Shown here: positions 14,082 through 19,438 of the stretch, one piece after another
Layout: the number at the start of each line of letters is the position of its first letter
Position numbering within the stretch: the first letter of the stretch is position 1
Assembly: GCA_025936675.1 (NCBI GenBank)
Contig: JAICSX010000040.1
Span: 1 to 19,438 of the forward strand
DNA length: 19,438 nucleotides
Direction of reading: 5' to 3'
Source: Sphingomonas sp.
Lineage (GTDB): Bacteria > Pseudomonadota > Alphaproteobacteria > Sphingomonadales > Sphingomonadaceae
Program-made: the position numbers and the translations under genes
The notes under the pieces: generated by a model
What the model was told of the DNA's origin: nothing
The model's input: the letters and a program-made list of their open reading frames with translations, nothing else
The model's database searches: none

Positions 14082-14708
14082 GTGCTGCGCGCGCAAATTG
14101 CGTGGCGGGAAGAGGGCAGCTTTGGGATCGGAGCTGCCCCGACCCTCATTGCCGCCAAGCTTGCCAATACCCGCCTGGTTGAACCGCTCGAATATGGCGA
14201 AACGCTCATTGGCTTGAGCGGCATCTACGCCATCACCAACGCCATTCGCCTCGCAATTGCGGACAAGCGCCAGCTCACGGCAGGCGAAGTGCACATGCTG
14301 ATGGCGAGTGGGTTTAATTTTCTGTCGGGGCGGTTGACGCCAAAGCAGGTGTTTCACTCAGGCTGCCGGATTTCGGTGTGGCGCGGCATGGGCCAGGCGA
14401 TGGTCGAAGCGGCACGGCTGAAGCTCCATATTCACTTGGGCTTGGACAGGCTGTTCGTTGAGGCAAGCGACGACCGAATGGGTGCATTTGCCGCGATCGA
14501 GCAGGCGATCATCCGCTGGCGGCCCGTTTTGATGCTGTGCCGCGGCGCCCGTTACACCGTCGTCAGCGGGTTCACGCCAACAAGCTTGCTGCTGTTCGAT
14601 GGTGGCGGCGCATGCTGGCTGTCAAAGCAAGCGTGTGGCGTGCCGGGCGACAGCGAAAATATGCGCCATTTGCTCATCCCAGCTTCGTTAATGGCGCTAG
14701 TCGCCTGA
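14082..14708 (+). CDS. unknown protein, possible inactive papain-like/C39-like fold
   Basis: A 208-residue protein starting with GTG three bases after DUF3768. I do not recognise a named family. Three segments resemble the order of a papain/C39-like peptidase: GLSGIYAITNAIRLAI (44-59), at the position of a Cys-containing first helix; GARYTVVSGFTPTSLLLFDGGG (155-176), resembling the His strand and following Asp/Asn strand. However, the nucleophile position would be S46 or nearby rather than Cys, and the His position is R157, so catalysis by the usual triad looks impossible. It has no signal peptide and no clear membrane helix. Function unknown; the fold idea needs structural prediction. Confidence 0.7.
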   Translation: MLRAQIAWREEGSFGIGAAPTLIAAKLANTRLVEPLEYGETLIGLSGIYAITNAIRLAIADKRQLTAGEVHMLMASGFNFLSGRLTPKQVFHSGCRISVWRGMGQAMVEAARLKLHIHLGLDRLFVEASDDRMGAFAAIEQAIIRWRPVLMLCRGARYTVVSGFTPTSLLLFDGGGACWLSKQACGVPGDSENMRHLLIPASLMALVA

Positions 14709-14752
14709 TTGCGGCGCTTGTCGCGCCATTTGCAATTTCGACTTTGAATATA

Positions 14753-14785
14753 CAGCGGCGCGGTGGCCGTTCGAGGTCGCCGCTG
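14753..14785. promoter_or_regulatory. 8-bp inverted repeat in the leader of the 14831 gene
   Basis: Perfect arms CAGCGGCG (14753-14760) and CGCCGCTG (14778-14785) with a 17-base loop, between two co-directional genes. No T-tract follows. It may be an RNA hairpin terminator-like element or a protein site. Confidence 0.35.
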
Positions 14786-14830
14786 CCGTGACTGCAATGC
14801 TGCAACACTCACCCCTAAAGGAAAAACGAC

Positions 14831-15172
14831 ATGCCACAAGGATGGTTGGCGTATCACGTGGTTGCGCGCCACGGTTACGCGATCGAGCGCCTGAAGCGCG
14901 ACATGGCCAAAGAGGCGAGTAGCGAAGGGTTGGTCGATTTCCTCGCCTATGATGCGGCAAGCTTCATTTGGGGTTTCCTGCTCGCCAGTGGCAACGCGAT
15001 AGACGCCAAGGATCGCCGGCTGCGCGATGCGCTGCAAGCGGCTGTGCTTGGCGTGCTTGCCGCGCACGGCATTGACCCGAGCACGTTCGTGGTCAGGCCG
15101 CAGCTTGATGCCGGGGAGCCGCTAGCTGGCGCGGAAAAGCGACGAAAGTCGCCAAAGGTCATAGATCCCTAA
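14831..15172 (+). CDS. hypothetical protein in the accessory block
   Basis: A 113-residue protein, MPQGWLAYHVVARHGYAIER at the start, mostly helical, with a mildly hydrophobic amphipathic segment (ASFIWGFLLASGNAI) and a basic tail (AEKRRKSPKVIDP). No family recognised. The ATG has AAAGGA (14817-14822) eight bases upstream, a good ribosome site, supporting translation. It is the last gene of the plus-strand block that starts with the integrase. Confidence 0.65.
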   Translation: MPQGWLAYHVVARHGYAIERLKRDMAKEASSEGLVDFLAYDAASFIWGFLLASGNAIDAKDRRLRDALQAAVLGVLAAHGIDPSTFVVRPQLDAGEPLAGAEKRRKSPKVIDP

Positions 15173-15468
15173 TGTTCGTTCGACGCATTACAGTTACAAG
15201 CGGTTTGGCCGCTAAGCGCCCATCGCAGCCATTCACGCGGGAACTCAGGAGACCCGTAAGCGGTCGTTCCTTCAGGCGGGACGCTAACGTCTGCTTTGGA
15301 CCCCGTGGCCGACATTCGGTTTGCGACATTCACAACGAAAAAGACCGAAAGCGGCTTTCACCGCTCCCGGTCTCCTGCCACCTTGGATGTTACCCCTCAG
15401 TGACGGTGCCCTTATGATCCGGCGAACTCGCGCGGAATATACGTAGATTCGCTTAGGTGGACCTCGGC
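15173..15468. other. gene-free stretch with hairpins and a degraded repeat copy
   Basis: No convincing gene in either strand. It contains a small inverted repeat AGCGG-TTTGG-CCGCT at 15199-15213. At 15289-15313 is a degraded copy of the hairpin repeat described at 18369 (GTC/GAC arms around a CTTTGGACCC-type loop). At 15342-15373 is a hairpin of AGACCG/CGGTCT with inner AGCGG/CCGCT separated by a symmetrical 2-base bulge. The last could terminate transcription from either side, though no T-run follows. Confidence 0.4.
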
Positions 15469-15624
15469 TCATTCCCTTCCGGCAAGAAGGTCGCGAAGGT
15501 GCTGCTCTTCGTCGTCCAGCAGAGTGCGAATGGTGGTGTTGCGGGTCCCAGCCGCACCGGCCAAAAGCTGTGCCTTAAACCGTCGAATGTTCTCGCGAGC
15601 GATGAACTCAGTCATTTGGGTCAC
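15469..15624 (-). CDS. 51-residue helical protein with GTG start
   Basis: Short minus-strand gene: start VTQMTEFIARENIRRF, then KAQLLAGAAGTRNTTIR, then TLLDDEEQHLRDLLAGRE. The GTG at 15624 is chosen because AAGGAG lies exactly seven bases before it; the in-frame ATG at 15615 would be 16 bases away. The sequence reads as two amphipathic helices. Small proteins with an IARENIRRF-like start and a LL..EE..L end recur in sphingomonads, from memory of such sequences; none has an assigned function. It follows the 64-residue gene on the same strand by about 45 bases, so the two may share a transcript. Confidence 0.7.
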   Translation of the reverse strand: MTQMTEFIARENIRRFKAQLLAGAAGTRNTTIRTLLDDEEQHLRDLLAGRE

Positions 15625-15668
15625 TGGAGTTCTCCTTGCGCCCCCGGGGCATCCAAAACCGAGGTGCG

Positions 15669-15863
15669 TTAGCTGAGACTCTTCGAGGTCTTCGGAGCAA
15701 CGATGCTGAGAATCGATCGGATCTGCTTCGGGCCCAACGTCGCATCATATTGGTGCTCCAGCGCTTCGCGAATTCTGCGGGCTTTTTCCCGTTGGGCGGT
15801 GATGACGAGTTTGCGCTGGTTCAACACGTCCTCGCCGTAATAGTCGATAACATGGAGGGTCAT
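15669..15863 (-). CDS. small hypothetical protein
   Basis: A 64-residue protein beginning MTLHVIDYYGEDVLNQRKL, with a basic helical middle (TAQREKARRIREALEHQY) and a C-terminal segment LGPKQIRSILSIVAPKTSK. Not recognised. The ATG has GAGGAG seven bases upstream, a strong ribosome site, which makes translation likely despite the size. It lies upstream of, and in the same direction as, the 51-residue gene. Confidence 0.6.
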   Translation of the reverse strand: MTLHVIDYYGEDVLNQRKLVITAQREKARRIREALEHQYDATLGPKQIRSILSIVAPKTSKSLS

Positions 15864-15956
15864 TATGCGTCTCCTCGGCAGCGGCAGCTTACCTAGTGAT
15901 ATTGCGAAAGTTCGCGCAGGAGAGGGCGGAGGCCGAAACCCCCGTCCTCATTCCAA

Positions 15957-16166
15957 TTACGCTGAATGCAGGTTGATGGCGCAGGCGTCACCGCTGCCAT
16001 TCTTGCCTACTTCGTAAGACAAACGCCGTTCGGTCTTCGGGGTCGTGGCATTGTCCCACTGGACGGCGCTCTTCTCGAAGCGAAGCTCGTCGCCGCCGGC
16101 TTCCGGCTTGATGATGCCATAGCCCTTGGTCTCGTCGAACGACTTCACAGTGCCAAAGAGTTTCAT
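15957..16166 (-). CDS. cold-shock-domain-like small protein
   Basis: A 69-residue protein that begins as a cold-shock protein: MKLFGTVKSFDETKGYGIIKPEAGGDELRFEKSAVQ. KGYGIIKP corresponds to RNP1 and ELRFEKSAV to RNP2, so single-stranded nucleic acid binding is expected. The aromatic residues are reduced compared with CspA: the Trp of KWFN is Ser, and the FVH of RNP2 is LRF. The rest (LSYEVGKNGSGDACAINL) fits the closing strands. The start at 16166 has AAGGA seven bases upstream; a longer reading to 16199 adds MKAVSAKKDNN, which holds the ribosome site and is rejected. Confidence 0.85.
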   Translation of the reverse strand: MKLFGTVKSFDETKGYGIIKPEAGGDELRFEKSAVQWDNATTPKTERRLSYEVGKNGSGDACAINLHSA

Positions 16167-16505
16167 GTTGTTATCCTTCTTTGCGGAAACGGCCTTCATT
16201 GGCCGTCTCGCGGCTAAGAGGCGTCAAAGATGGGAATAAGGTGCGGCTTAGCGCCCAAGACCGTCGATAGCGACTGGTAGCAACTCTATAATGGTTGAGG
16301 ACAGGTTAGGTTGCGGTTCAGACCCCTTTAGGCGCCACGTTTGGCGGATGCTGAAAATGCCCGCTTTCCATCCAGGTCGACACAAGATGTTGGAGCGTCA
16401 CGAGCCATTCATCAGCGCGTGCTAAGAAGGGTTATCACCTGAGATCGCAACCGAGCGGCCTGTGACAGAGAGACCCTTCGTGCTCTCGCTCGCAGGAGAT
16501 GGATC
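16167..16505. other. divergent intergenic region
   Basis: Non-coding region between the minus-strand cold-shock gene and the plus-strand small-gene pair, so it should carry both promoters. A TATAAT box at 16287-16292 lacks a recognisable -35 partner. A degraded copy of the hairpin-repeat loop (CTTTCCATCCA, 16364-16374) is present without good arms. I see no further gene. Confidence 0.4.
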
Positions 16506-16727
16506 ATGGAAAAGGTGTACTGGCTCAGCCGCAAGCGGGCTTCGCTCAGGGCAGCTCAGAATGCAAGCAGCGCCGAGGCTCGGCTCGCACATTACGATCT
16601 TGCGGGTCGCTATAGTTTGAAAGCTATCTCCGCTGAGACGGAGGCGATTGACCTAGCTGATGCACTGCCGCCTGCGATCTACTCGAGCGGTGCTTTCAAC
16701 GCCGGCAAGGCGCGTTCCGATGGCTGA
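16506..16727 (+). CDS. small conserved-looking hypothetical protein
   Basis: A 73-residue protein, MEKVYWLSRKRASLRAAQN at the start, then SSAEARLAHYDLAGRYSLKA. The last part resembles small sphingomonad proteins of unknown role with the same HYDLAGRYS phrase (from memory, not searched). AGGAGA at 16494-16499 is six bases before the ATG. The 3' end overlaps the next gene by eight bases, so the two are likely translated together. Mostly helical; no signal peptide. Confidence 0.7.
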   Translation: MEKVYWLSRKRASLRAAQNASSAEARLAHYDLAGRYSLKAISAETEAIDLADALPPAIYSSGAFNAGKARSDG

Positions 16728-16944
16728 AGTGGAACGCTCGCTGGCTTTCGGCGCCGGGTTATTGATGGTGATTTCTTTTGCAATTTGGGCGAGCTGGCTC
16801 CGAGGACCGCTGCTCCAGCGGCTAGATGGACGACGCGCATCAAATGTGGCGCCGGCCGGATTTGCCGTAAAATCGCTCCTGGTGGCGTTCGGCGCGAGCG
16901 CGATCGCAGCCGCCTTGGCCATCATGGAGTGGATCTCTCCCTAA
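16720..16944 (+). CDS. small two-helix membrane protein
   Basis: A 74-residue protein (MAEVERSLAFGAG at the start) with two predicted membrane helices, about residues 7-27 (ending ISFAIWASWL) and 49-73 (SLLVAFGASAIAAALAIMEW), joined by a short basic loop (QRLDGRR). The ATG at 16720 overlaps the preceding gene by eight bases, suggesting coupling; a longer in-frame reading from 16660 adds nothing membrane-like and was not taken. Family unknown. Confidence 0.6.
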   Translation: MAEVERSLAFGAGLLMVISFAIWASWLRGPLLQRLDGRRASNVAPAGFAVKSLLVAFGASAIAAALAIMEWISP

Positions 16945-17055
16945 CGCCACCCTTGACGCAGCGTCCAGTGGCTCATGGGTTCTCGAACGGCAAGACTCCT
17001 CGCGGCACATCGACAACCAGCGCGCGTTTAAGAACCGACAGACAAGAGGTGCTCA

Positions 17056-17391
17056 ATGCGTTCTTTGCTTGTTGTGGCCACGTTTGTTTCAATAGCTGGT
17101 TGCCAGCGTACACCCGAACAGCAGCAGGCTGACGCTGTCCGGAGCGACGCGCGACAACGAGGGACGGCCATAGAGAATCAGGCCAATGCTCAAGCTGATC
17201 GGTTGGAGCAGCAAGCCTCCGATCTCCAGAATCAGGCGATGCAGGCGGGAGGGATGACCGGAGAGCGACTGAGAATCCGAGCAAACGCCCTGAATCAGGA
17301 GTCCAAGGTTATTCGGAAGCAGGGAGACATGCAGGCCGATGCGATTAAGGAGGACGCGGACGCTCGGATCAAAGCATCCAAGAGCCGCTGA
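17056..17391 (+). CDS. small coiled-coil lipoprotein
   Basis: A 111-residue protein with a lipoprotein signal: MRSLLVVATFVSIAGC, lipobox IAGC with C16 as the lipidated Cys. The mature part is Gln/Ala/Asp-rich and helical (QANAQADRLEQQASDLQNQA, then ERLRIRANALNQE), predicted to form a coiled coil on the periplasmic face of the outer or inner membrane, reminiscent of Lpp-like or YdfD-type spacer lipoproteins but not assignable to one. AAGAGGT five bases upstream supports the start. Preceded by a 111-base gap. Confidence 0.8.
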   Translation: MRSLLVVATFVSIAGCQRTPEQQQADAVRSDARQRGTAIENQANAQADRLEQQASDLQNQAMQAGGMTGERLRIRANALNQESKVIRKQGDMQADAIKEDADARIKASKSR

Positions 17392-17441
17392 CCATCGAGA
17401 CTGCGTGTCCCGATTTTTCGACTCCGCAGAAAAGGGGAAAG

Positions 17442-17684
17442 TTACTCCTCGACCTTCACCGCATCCCCGAACCGCACCCTTTCCAGCACAGCTCCCTGCT
17501 CGTCTGCGATGTCGATGCGGTGATGCAGCACTACGCGGCCCTCATCTTTGGCGTTTTCGGCAAAGGTGACGCGGGCGCATCGCACAGCATGTGACCGCGC
17601 AGCTTCTAGGTCAGGTAGTTCATTACCCTCGTCGTCGAGGATATCGACGTCATCGTATAGGTGGAAGTAGAACCTCGGCACCAT
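17442..17684 (-). CDS. DUF6894 family protein
   Basis: An 80-residue protein with the family's stereotyped opening VPRFYFHLYDDVDILDDEGNELPDLEAARSHAVRCAR, followed by a strand-rich end (HHRIDIADEQGAVLERVRFGDAVKVEE). Many copies of such proteins occur in sphingomonads and rhizobia, often linked to stress genes, but no function is established. The ATG at 17684 is the only reasonable start; its ribosome site is weak. It stands convergent to the lipoprotein gene with a ~50-base gap. Confidence 0.82.
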   Translation of the reverse strand: MVPRFYFHLYDDVDILDDEGNELPDLEAARSHAVRCARVTFAENAKDEGRVVLHHRIDIADEQGAVLERVRFGDAVKVEE

Positions 17685-17764
17685 CTGCCGAAGCGTCTGC
17701 TATCGAGCTAGTTCCATCTTCTGATCTATGTAAGCCACTGGCCATAACCGGCGGGGCCGGGGCG

Positions 17765-18175
17765 TTACGACACCGTGACCGATTCCGTGTGACCTAGGCC
17801 CTGAGTATAATCGAGCACTGAAACATGTCGGCATCGGGCGACCATCGTCGCTACCTCGGAGCTTTGCGGTGGCGCGAGGTCGGTGAGATTGGGATGTCTC
17901 TGCGCGAGCAGGTTCCAGGCATGGCTCCGTTCCGCCAATTCGTCGAGTTCGAATGCCTCGCAGCCCGCATAAACGGCTTTTATGTTGCGGATGTCCGAAG
18001 GCTCGCTTCCTACAGTGATCGCAACGCGATTATCGCGCAGGACGTTCGCGAGTTTCTGGCTGTTGCGGTAGATCAGAAAATACAGCGACCAACCTTCGTT
18101 CGCATAGCCGACGATCGTCGCTTGCGGCCAGCCGAAGCCGGGTTATTCGATCCCAACGAGGACACCTGATTGCGC
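17765..18175 (-). pseudogene. broken pyridoxamine 5'-phosphate oxidase-like (PNPOx) gene
   Basis: Reading the minus strand from 18142 to the TAA at 17765 gives 125 codons without a start codon but with clear family sequence: GWPQATIVGYANEGWSLYF, then SQKLANVLRDNRVAITVG, IKAVYAGCEAFELDELAE, LLAQRHPNLTDL, and the C-terminal end CRHVSVLDYTQGLGHTE. This is the flavin/heme-binding split-barrel fold of PNPOx-like proteins. The N terminus is lost: upstream of GWPQA the frame hits TAA (18143-18145), while a neighbouring frame shows RNQVSSLGSN, which would join GWPQA if ~11 bases (or one frame) were removed; a further TAA stands just before. So it is a frameshifted, N-truncated remnant. Confidence 0.75.
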
Positions 18176-18455
18176 GGTGATTACTGCGACCTATAAACTT
18201 GGCCAGTACCCCGCGTGACCCGCAGACCTGATCTTAGCGGGTCTTGCCGAGTTCGCCCTTTTTGGCCGTGGCGCCGGACCGTAACTTCCGACCCAAATCA
18301 ACCTATTTTGGCCGCTCTTTTTACCACCGCATTAGCTGTACGCACGCTCTAGCTGGCTTGAGTCACCTTAGTGTCCGTTTTCAACCCATTGCAGACACTA
18401 GACCGGCGACCCTAAGCTTTCGCGACCTCAGAACAAAACGAATGTAGAGGCGCCT
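18176..18455. other. gene-free stretch with one hairpin repeat
   Basis: No credible gene in six frames; the open plus-strand reading across 18244-18447 is produced by the repeat at 18369-18400 and has no protein character. The rest is unstructured to the eye. Confidence 0.4.
18369..18400. repeat. short hairpin repeat, copy 1
   Basis: Arms TAGTGTC / GACACTA (7 bp, perfect), then a C/A mismatch and a G-C pair, closing a 14-base loop TTTTCAACCCATTG. The loop core TTTC-ACCCATT is shared with copies at 18876 and 19407 while the arms differ, each pair remaining complementary. Confidence 0.7.
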
Positions 18456-18857
18456 ATGCTTTCAATCTTATCCGCGGTGTTACTTTCTCAGATTGGCTCG
18501 CCAGCGCCATCGCAAGTCATAATCGATGGCGGTTCGATGTATCCTCGAAAGCAGATCGTCAGTTATCGCTTCACGTGTCCCGACGGGGTTGTCACCGTCG
18601 ATGTAACGCAAGTGCATGGCTTACCTCCAAAGGTGACTCGTGCGCTTTATGGTGACGCGCCGATCACGGCCGAAATCGGACCGCAAATAAGCCGCGCAAT
18701 CAGCGGGCTTCGCACGGTGGAGAGCGTCAGCCCGCGTTGCCTTACCGGCGGCGGAATCTGGCTTATCTTCGGAGGTCTGTTGCGGGACGAAAACCCGTCA
18801 CGGAGACATGTGGTTTCCGTCCAATTCGGACGCCACGGACACGCCACATTCAATTAA
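18456..18857 (+). CDS. hypothetical exported protein
   Basis: A 133-residue protein with a short hydrophobic N terminus (MLSILSAVLLSQIGSPAPSQ) that looks like a weak signal peptide. The rest appears strand-rich, with two Cys (FTCPDGVVTVDVTQV and SPRCLTGGGIW) that could form a disulphide in the periplasm. No family recognised. AGAGG (18446-18450) lies five bases before the ATG. It lies between two copies of the hairpin repeat. Confidence 0.55.
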   Translation: MLSILSAVLLSQIGSPAPSQVIIDGGSMYPRKQIVSYRFTCPDGVVTVDVTQVHGLPPKVTRALYGDAPITAEIGPQISRAISGLRTVESVSPRCLTGGGIWLIFGGLLRDENPSRRHVVSVQFGRHGHATFN

Positions 18858-18875
18858 GGCGCGCCGAACATTGCG

Positions 18876-18901
18876 TGGCAGCTTTCCACCCATTCCCGCC
18901 A
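18876..18901. repeat. short hairpin repeat, copy 2
   Basis: Arms TGGC / GCCA, then one A/C mismatch and a G-C pair, enclosing the loop CTTTCCACCCATTC, which is identical to copy 3. It lies 18 bases after the stop of the 18456 gene, before the 18948 gene. Confidence 0.7.
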
Positions 18902-18947
18902 TAAACTGTCGGTTGCGCCAGCACAGCTGCGAGGCGACACTGGAGGA

Positions 18948-19406
18948 ATGATTGACCGTCAGAAGCGCGATTTGGCAGCCACGCTCGTGCGCAAATTTCG
19001 GGATGGCGAAATTGACAGTGACCAACTCGAAACGGATTGGCCTTCGCGGTCGGACGACAAGGCATTGAAAGCAATCGAGTCACGGGTGTGGGCGTTCTAT
19101 GACGATCACCGACCACGTACGATGAGCGGCAAAGAGGCTGCATCGCCCGAAGAGCAGGAGTTGCTTACGCGGTATGCGGCCTTCCTAAACAGCCCACTTT
19201 CCTATGAATGGTCAAAGTCCAACTTCTACGGCCTGGGCGGCTGCGGGCCGCTCGTTCTTCTGACCCTGGGTCTGCTGTGGCCTGTCGATTGGTGGATCAA
19301 GCGTCGGAACGCCCGCGAGGAAGTTGCGCTACGGCAAGAGGGCGATTTGGACGTATGGCCGTTCATTCGCCGGGCTGATTGCGACCGATATCTCAGCGAA
19401 AGGTAA
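18948..19406 (+). CDS. hypothetical membrane-anchored protein
   Basis: A 152-residue protein: a helical N-terminal part (MIDRQKRDLAATLVRKFRDG, then DDKALKAIESRVWAFYDDH), one predicted membrane helix (GGCGPLVLLTLGLLWPVDWW, ~98-117) and a charged C-terminal tail. Family not recognised. GGAGGA directly abuts the ATG, closer than an ideal ribosome site, so the true start may differ by a few codons (for example the TTG at 18969). The stop codon is immediately followed by hairpin repeat copy 3. Confidence 0.6.
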   Translation: MIDRQKRDLAATLVRKFRDGEIDSDQLETDWPSRSDDKALKAIESRVWAFYDDHRPRTMSGKEAASPEEQELLTRYAAFLNSPLSYEWSKSNFYGLGGCGPLVLLTLGLLWPVDWWIKRRNAREEVALRQEGDLDVWPFIRRADCDRYLSER

Positions 19407-19432
19407 CGGCAGCTTTCCACCCATTCCTGCCG
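19407..19432. repeat. short hairpin repeat, copy 3
   Basis: Perfect 6-bp arms CGGCAG / CTGCCG around the loop CTTTCCACCCATTC. It begins the base after the stop codon of the 18948 gene, where it could act as a transcript 3'-end hairpin. Confidence 0.75.
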
Positions 19433-19438
19433 CCAGAC

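Larger units (their letters stand above)
10967..15172 (+). mobile_element. tRNA-Ser-associated integrative element or remnant (right end unknown)
   Basis: Accessory block starting right after tRNA-Ser. It has a P4-type integrase, a second short tyrosine recombinase, a glycosylase-like gene, DUF3768 and two unknown genes, all on the plus strand and framed by several strong dyads. The right limit given is simply the last gene of this co-directional block; the sparse region to 19438 could also belong to the element. No conjugation, replication or phage structural genes are visible, so it is either a small satellite-like element or the left end of a larger one. Confidence 0.5.

Noticed and set aside
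15172..15417. Plus-strand open frame of 81 codons after the cassette
   Set aside because: Covers hairpins and a degraded repeat, has no ribosome site, and its composition is not protein-like.
16287..16292. TATAAT box in the intergenic region
   Set aside because: No acceptable -35 element at 16-18 bases in either direction, so not listed as a promoter.
17825..18169. Plus-strand open frame of 114 codons
   Set aside because: It is the antisense of the PNPOx-like remnant; its protein has no family character.
18244..18447. Plus-strand open frame of 67 codons
   Set aside because: Its recognisable part is translated hairpin repeat, not protein.
15173..19438. Possible CRISPR array because of repeated short units
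   Set aside because: Copies are hundreds of bases apart with genes in between, and arms differ; there is no regular spacing and no cas gene.

Overview
This window looks like a chromosomal segment of a GC-rich alphaproteobacterium, most likely a sphingomonad. The reasons are the ctaD/ctaB/ctaG/ctaE/DUF983/SURF1/M16 gene order, ccmA-ccmB style, DUF3768 and DUF6894 proteins, and short hairpin repeats in the accessory part. Taxonomy is inferred from protein character and order, not from a marker search.

Positions 1-9218 are a core respiratory region. They hold the C-terminal half of cytochrome c oxidase subunit I (ctaD), then an interruption made of a DUF4242 gene, a TIR/TolB-like/TPR gene and a convergent secreted cyclophilin. 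The cox assembly operon then resumes: ctaB, a 42-residue membrane peptide, ctaG, ctaE, DUF983, SURF1, an M16 peptidase and an rRNA-type methyltransferase. Most of these are joined by 1-4 base stop/start overlaps. The enzymes make heme O (CtaB), deliver copper (CtaG), help load heme (SURF1) and form the aa3 oxidase (CtaD, CtaE). Positions 9215-10787 hold a minus-strand operon of a zincin-like metallopeptidase, ccmA and ccmB (the heme/cytochrome c maturation ABC exporter), converging on the methyltransferase with shared stop bases.

A tRNA-Ser(GGA) at 10876-10966 marks the core/accessory boundary. A P4-type integrase follows directly. Next, behind its own strong-looking promoter and a dyad, comes a catalytic-domain-only tyrosine recombinase translationally coupled to an HhH-GPD DNA-glycosylase-like protein. 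Then come DUF3768, a papain-like-fold candidate lacking obvious catalytic residues, and an unknown 113-residue protein. I read 10967-15172 as an integrated element or its remnant; no right attachment copy is visible.

Positions 15173-19438 are sparse. They carry small proteins (a short GTG-start peptide, a 64-residue protein, a cold-shock-like protein, two overlapping small genes, a lipoprotein, DUF6894), a broken pyridoxamine-phosphate-oxidase-like pseudogene on the minus strand, and two unknown proteins. Scattered here is a family of about 26-32 base hairpin repeats with a near-constant loop and arms that differ in sequence but stay complementary.
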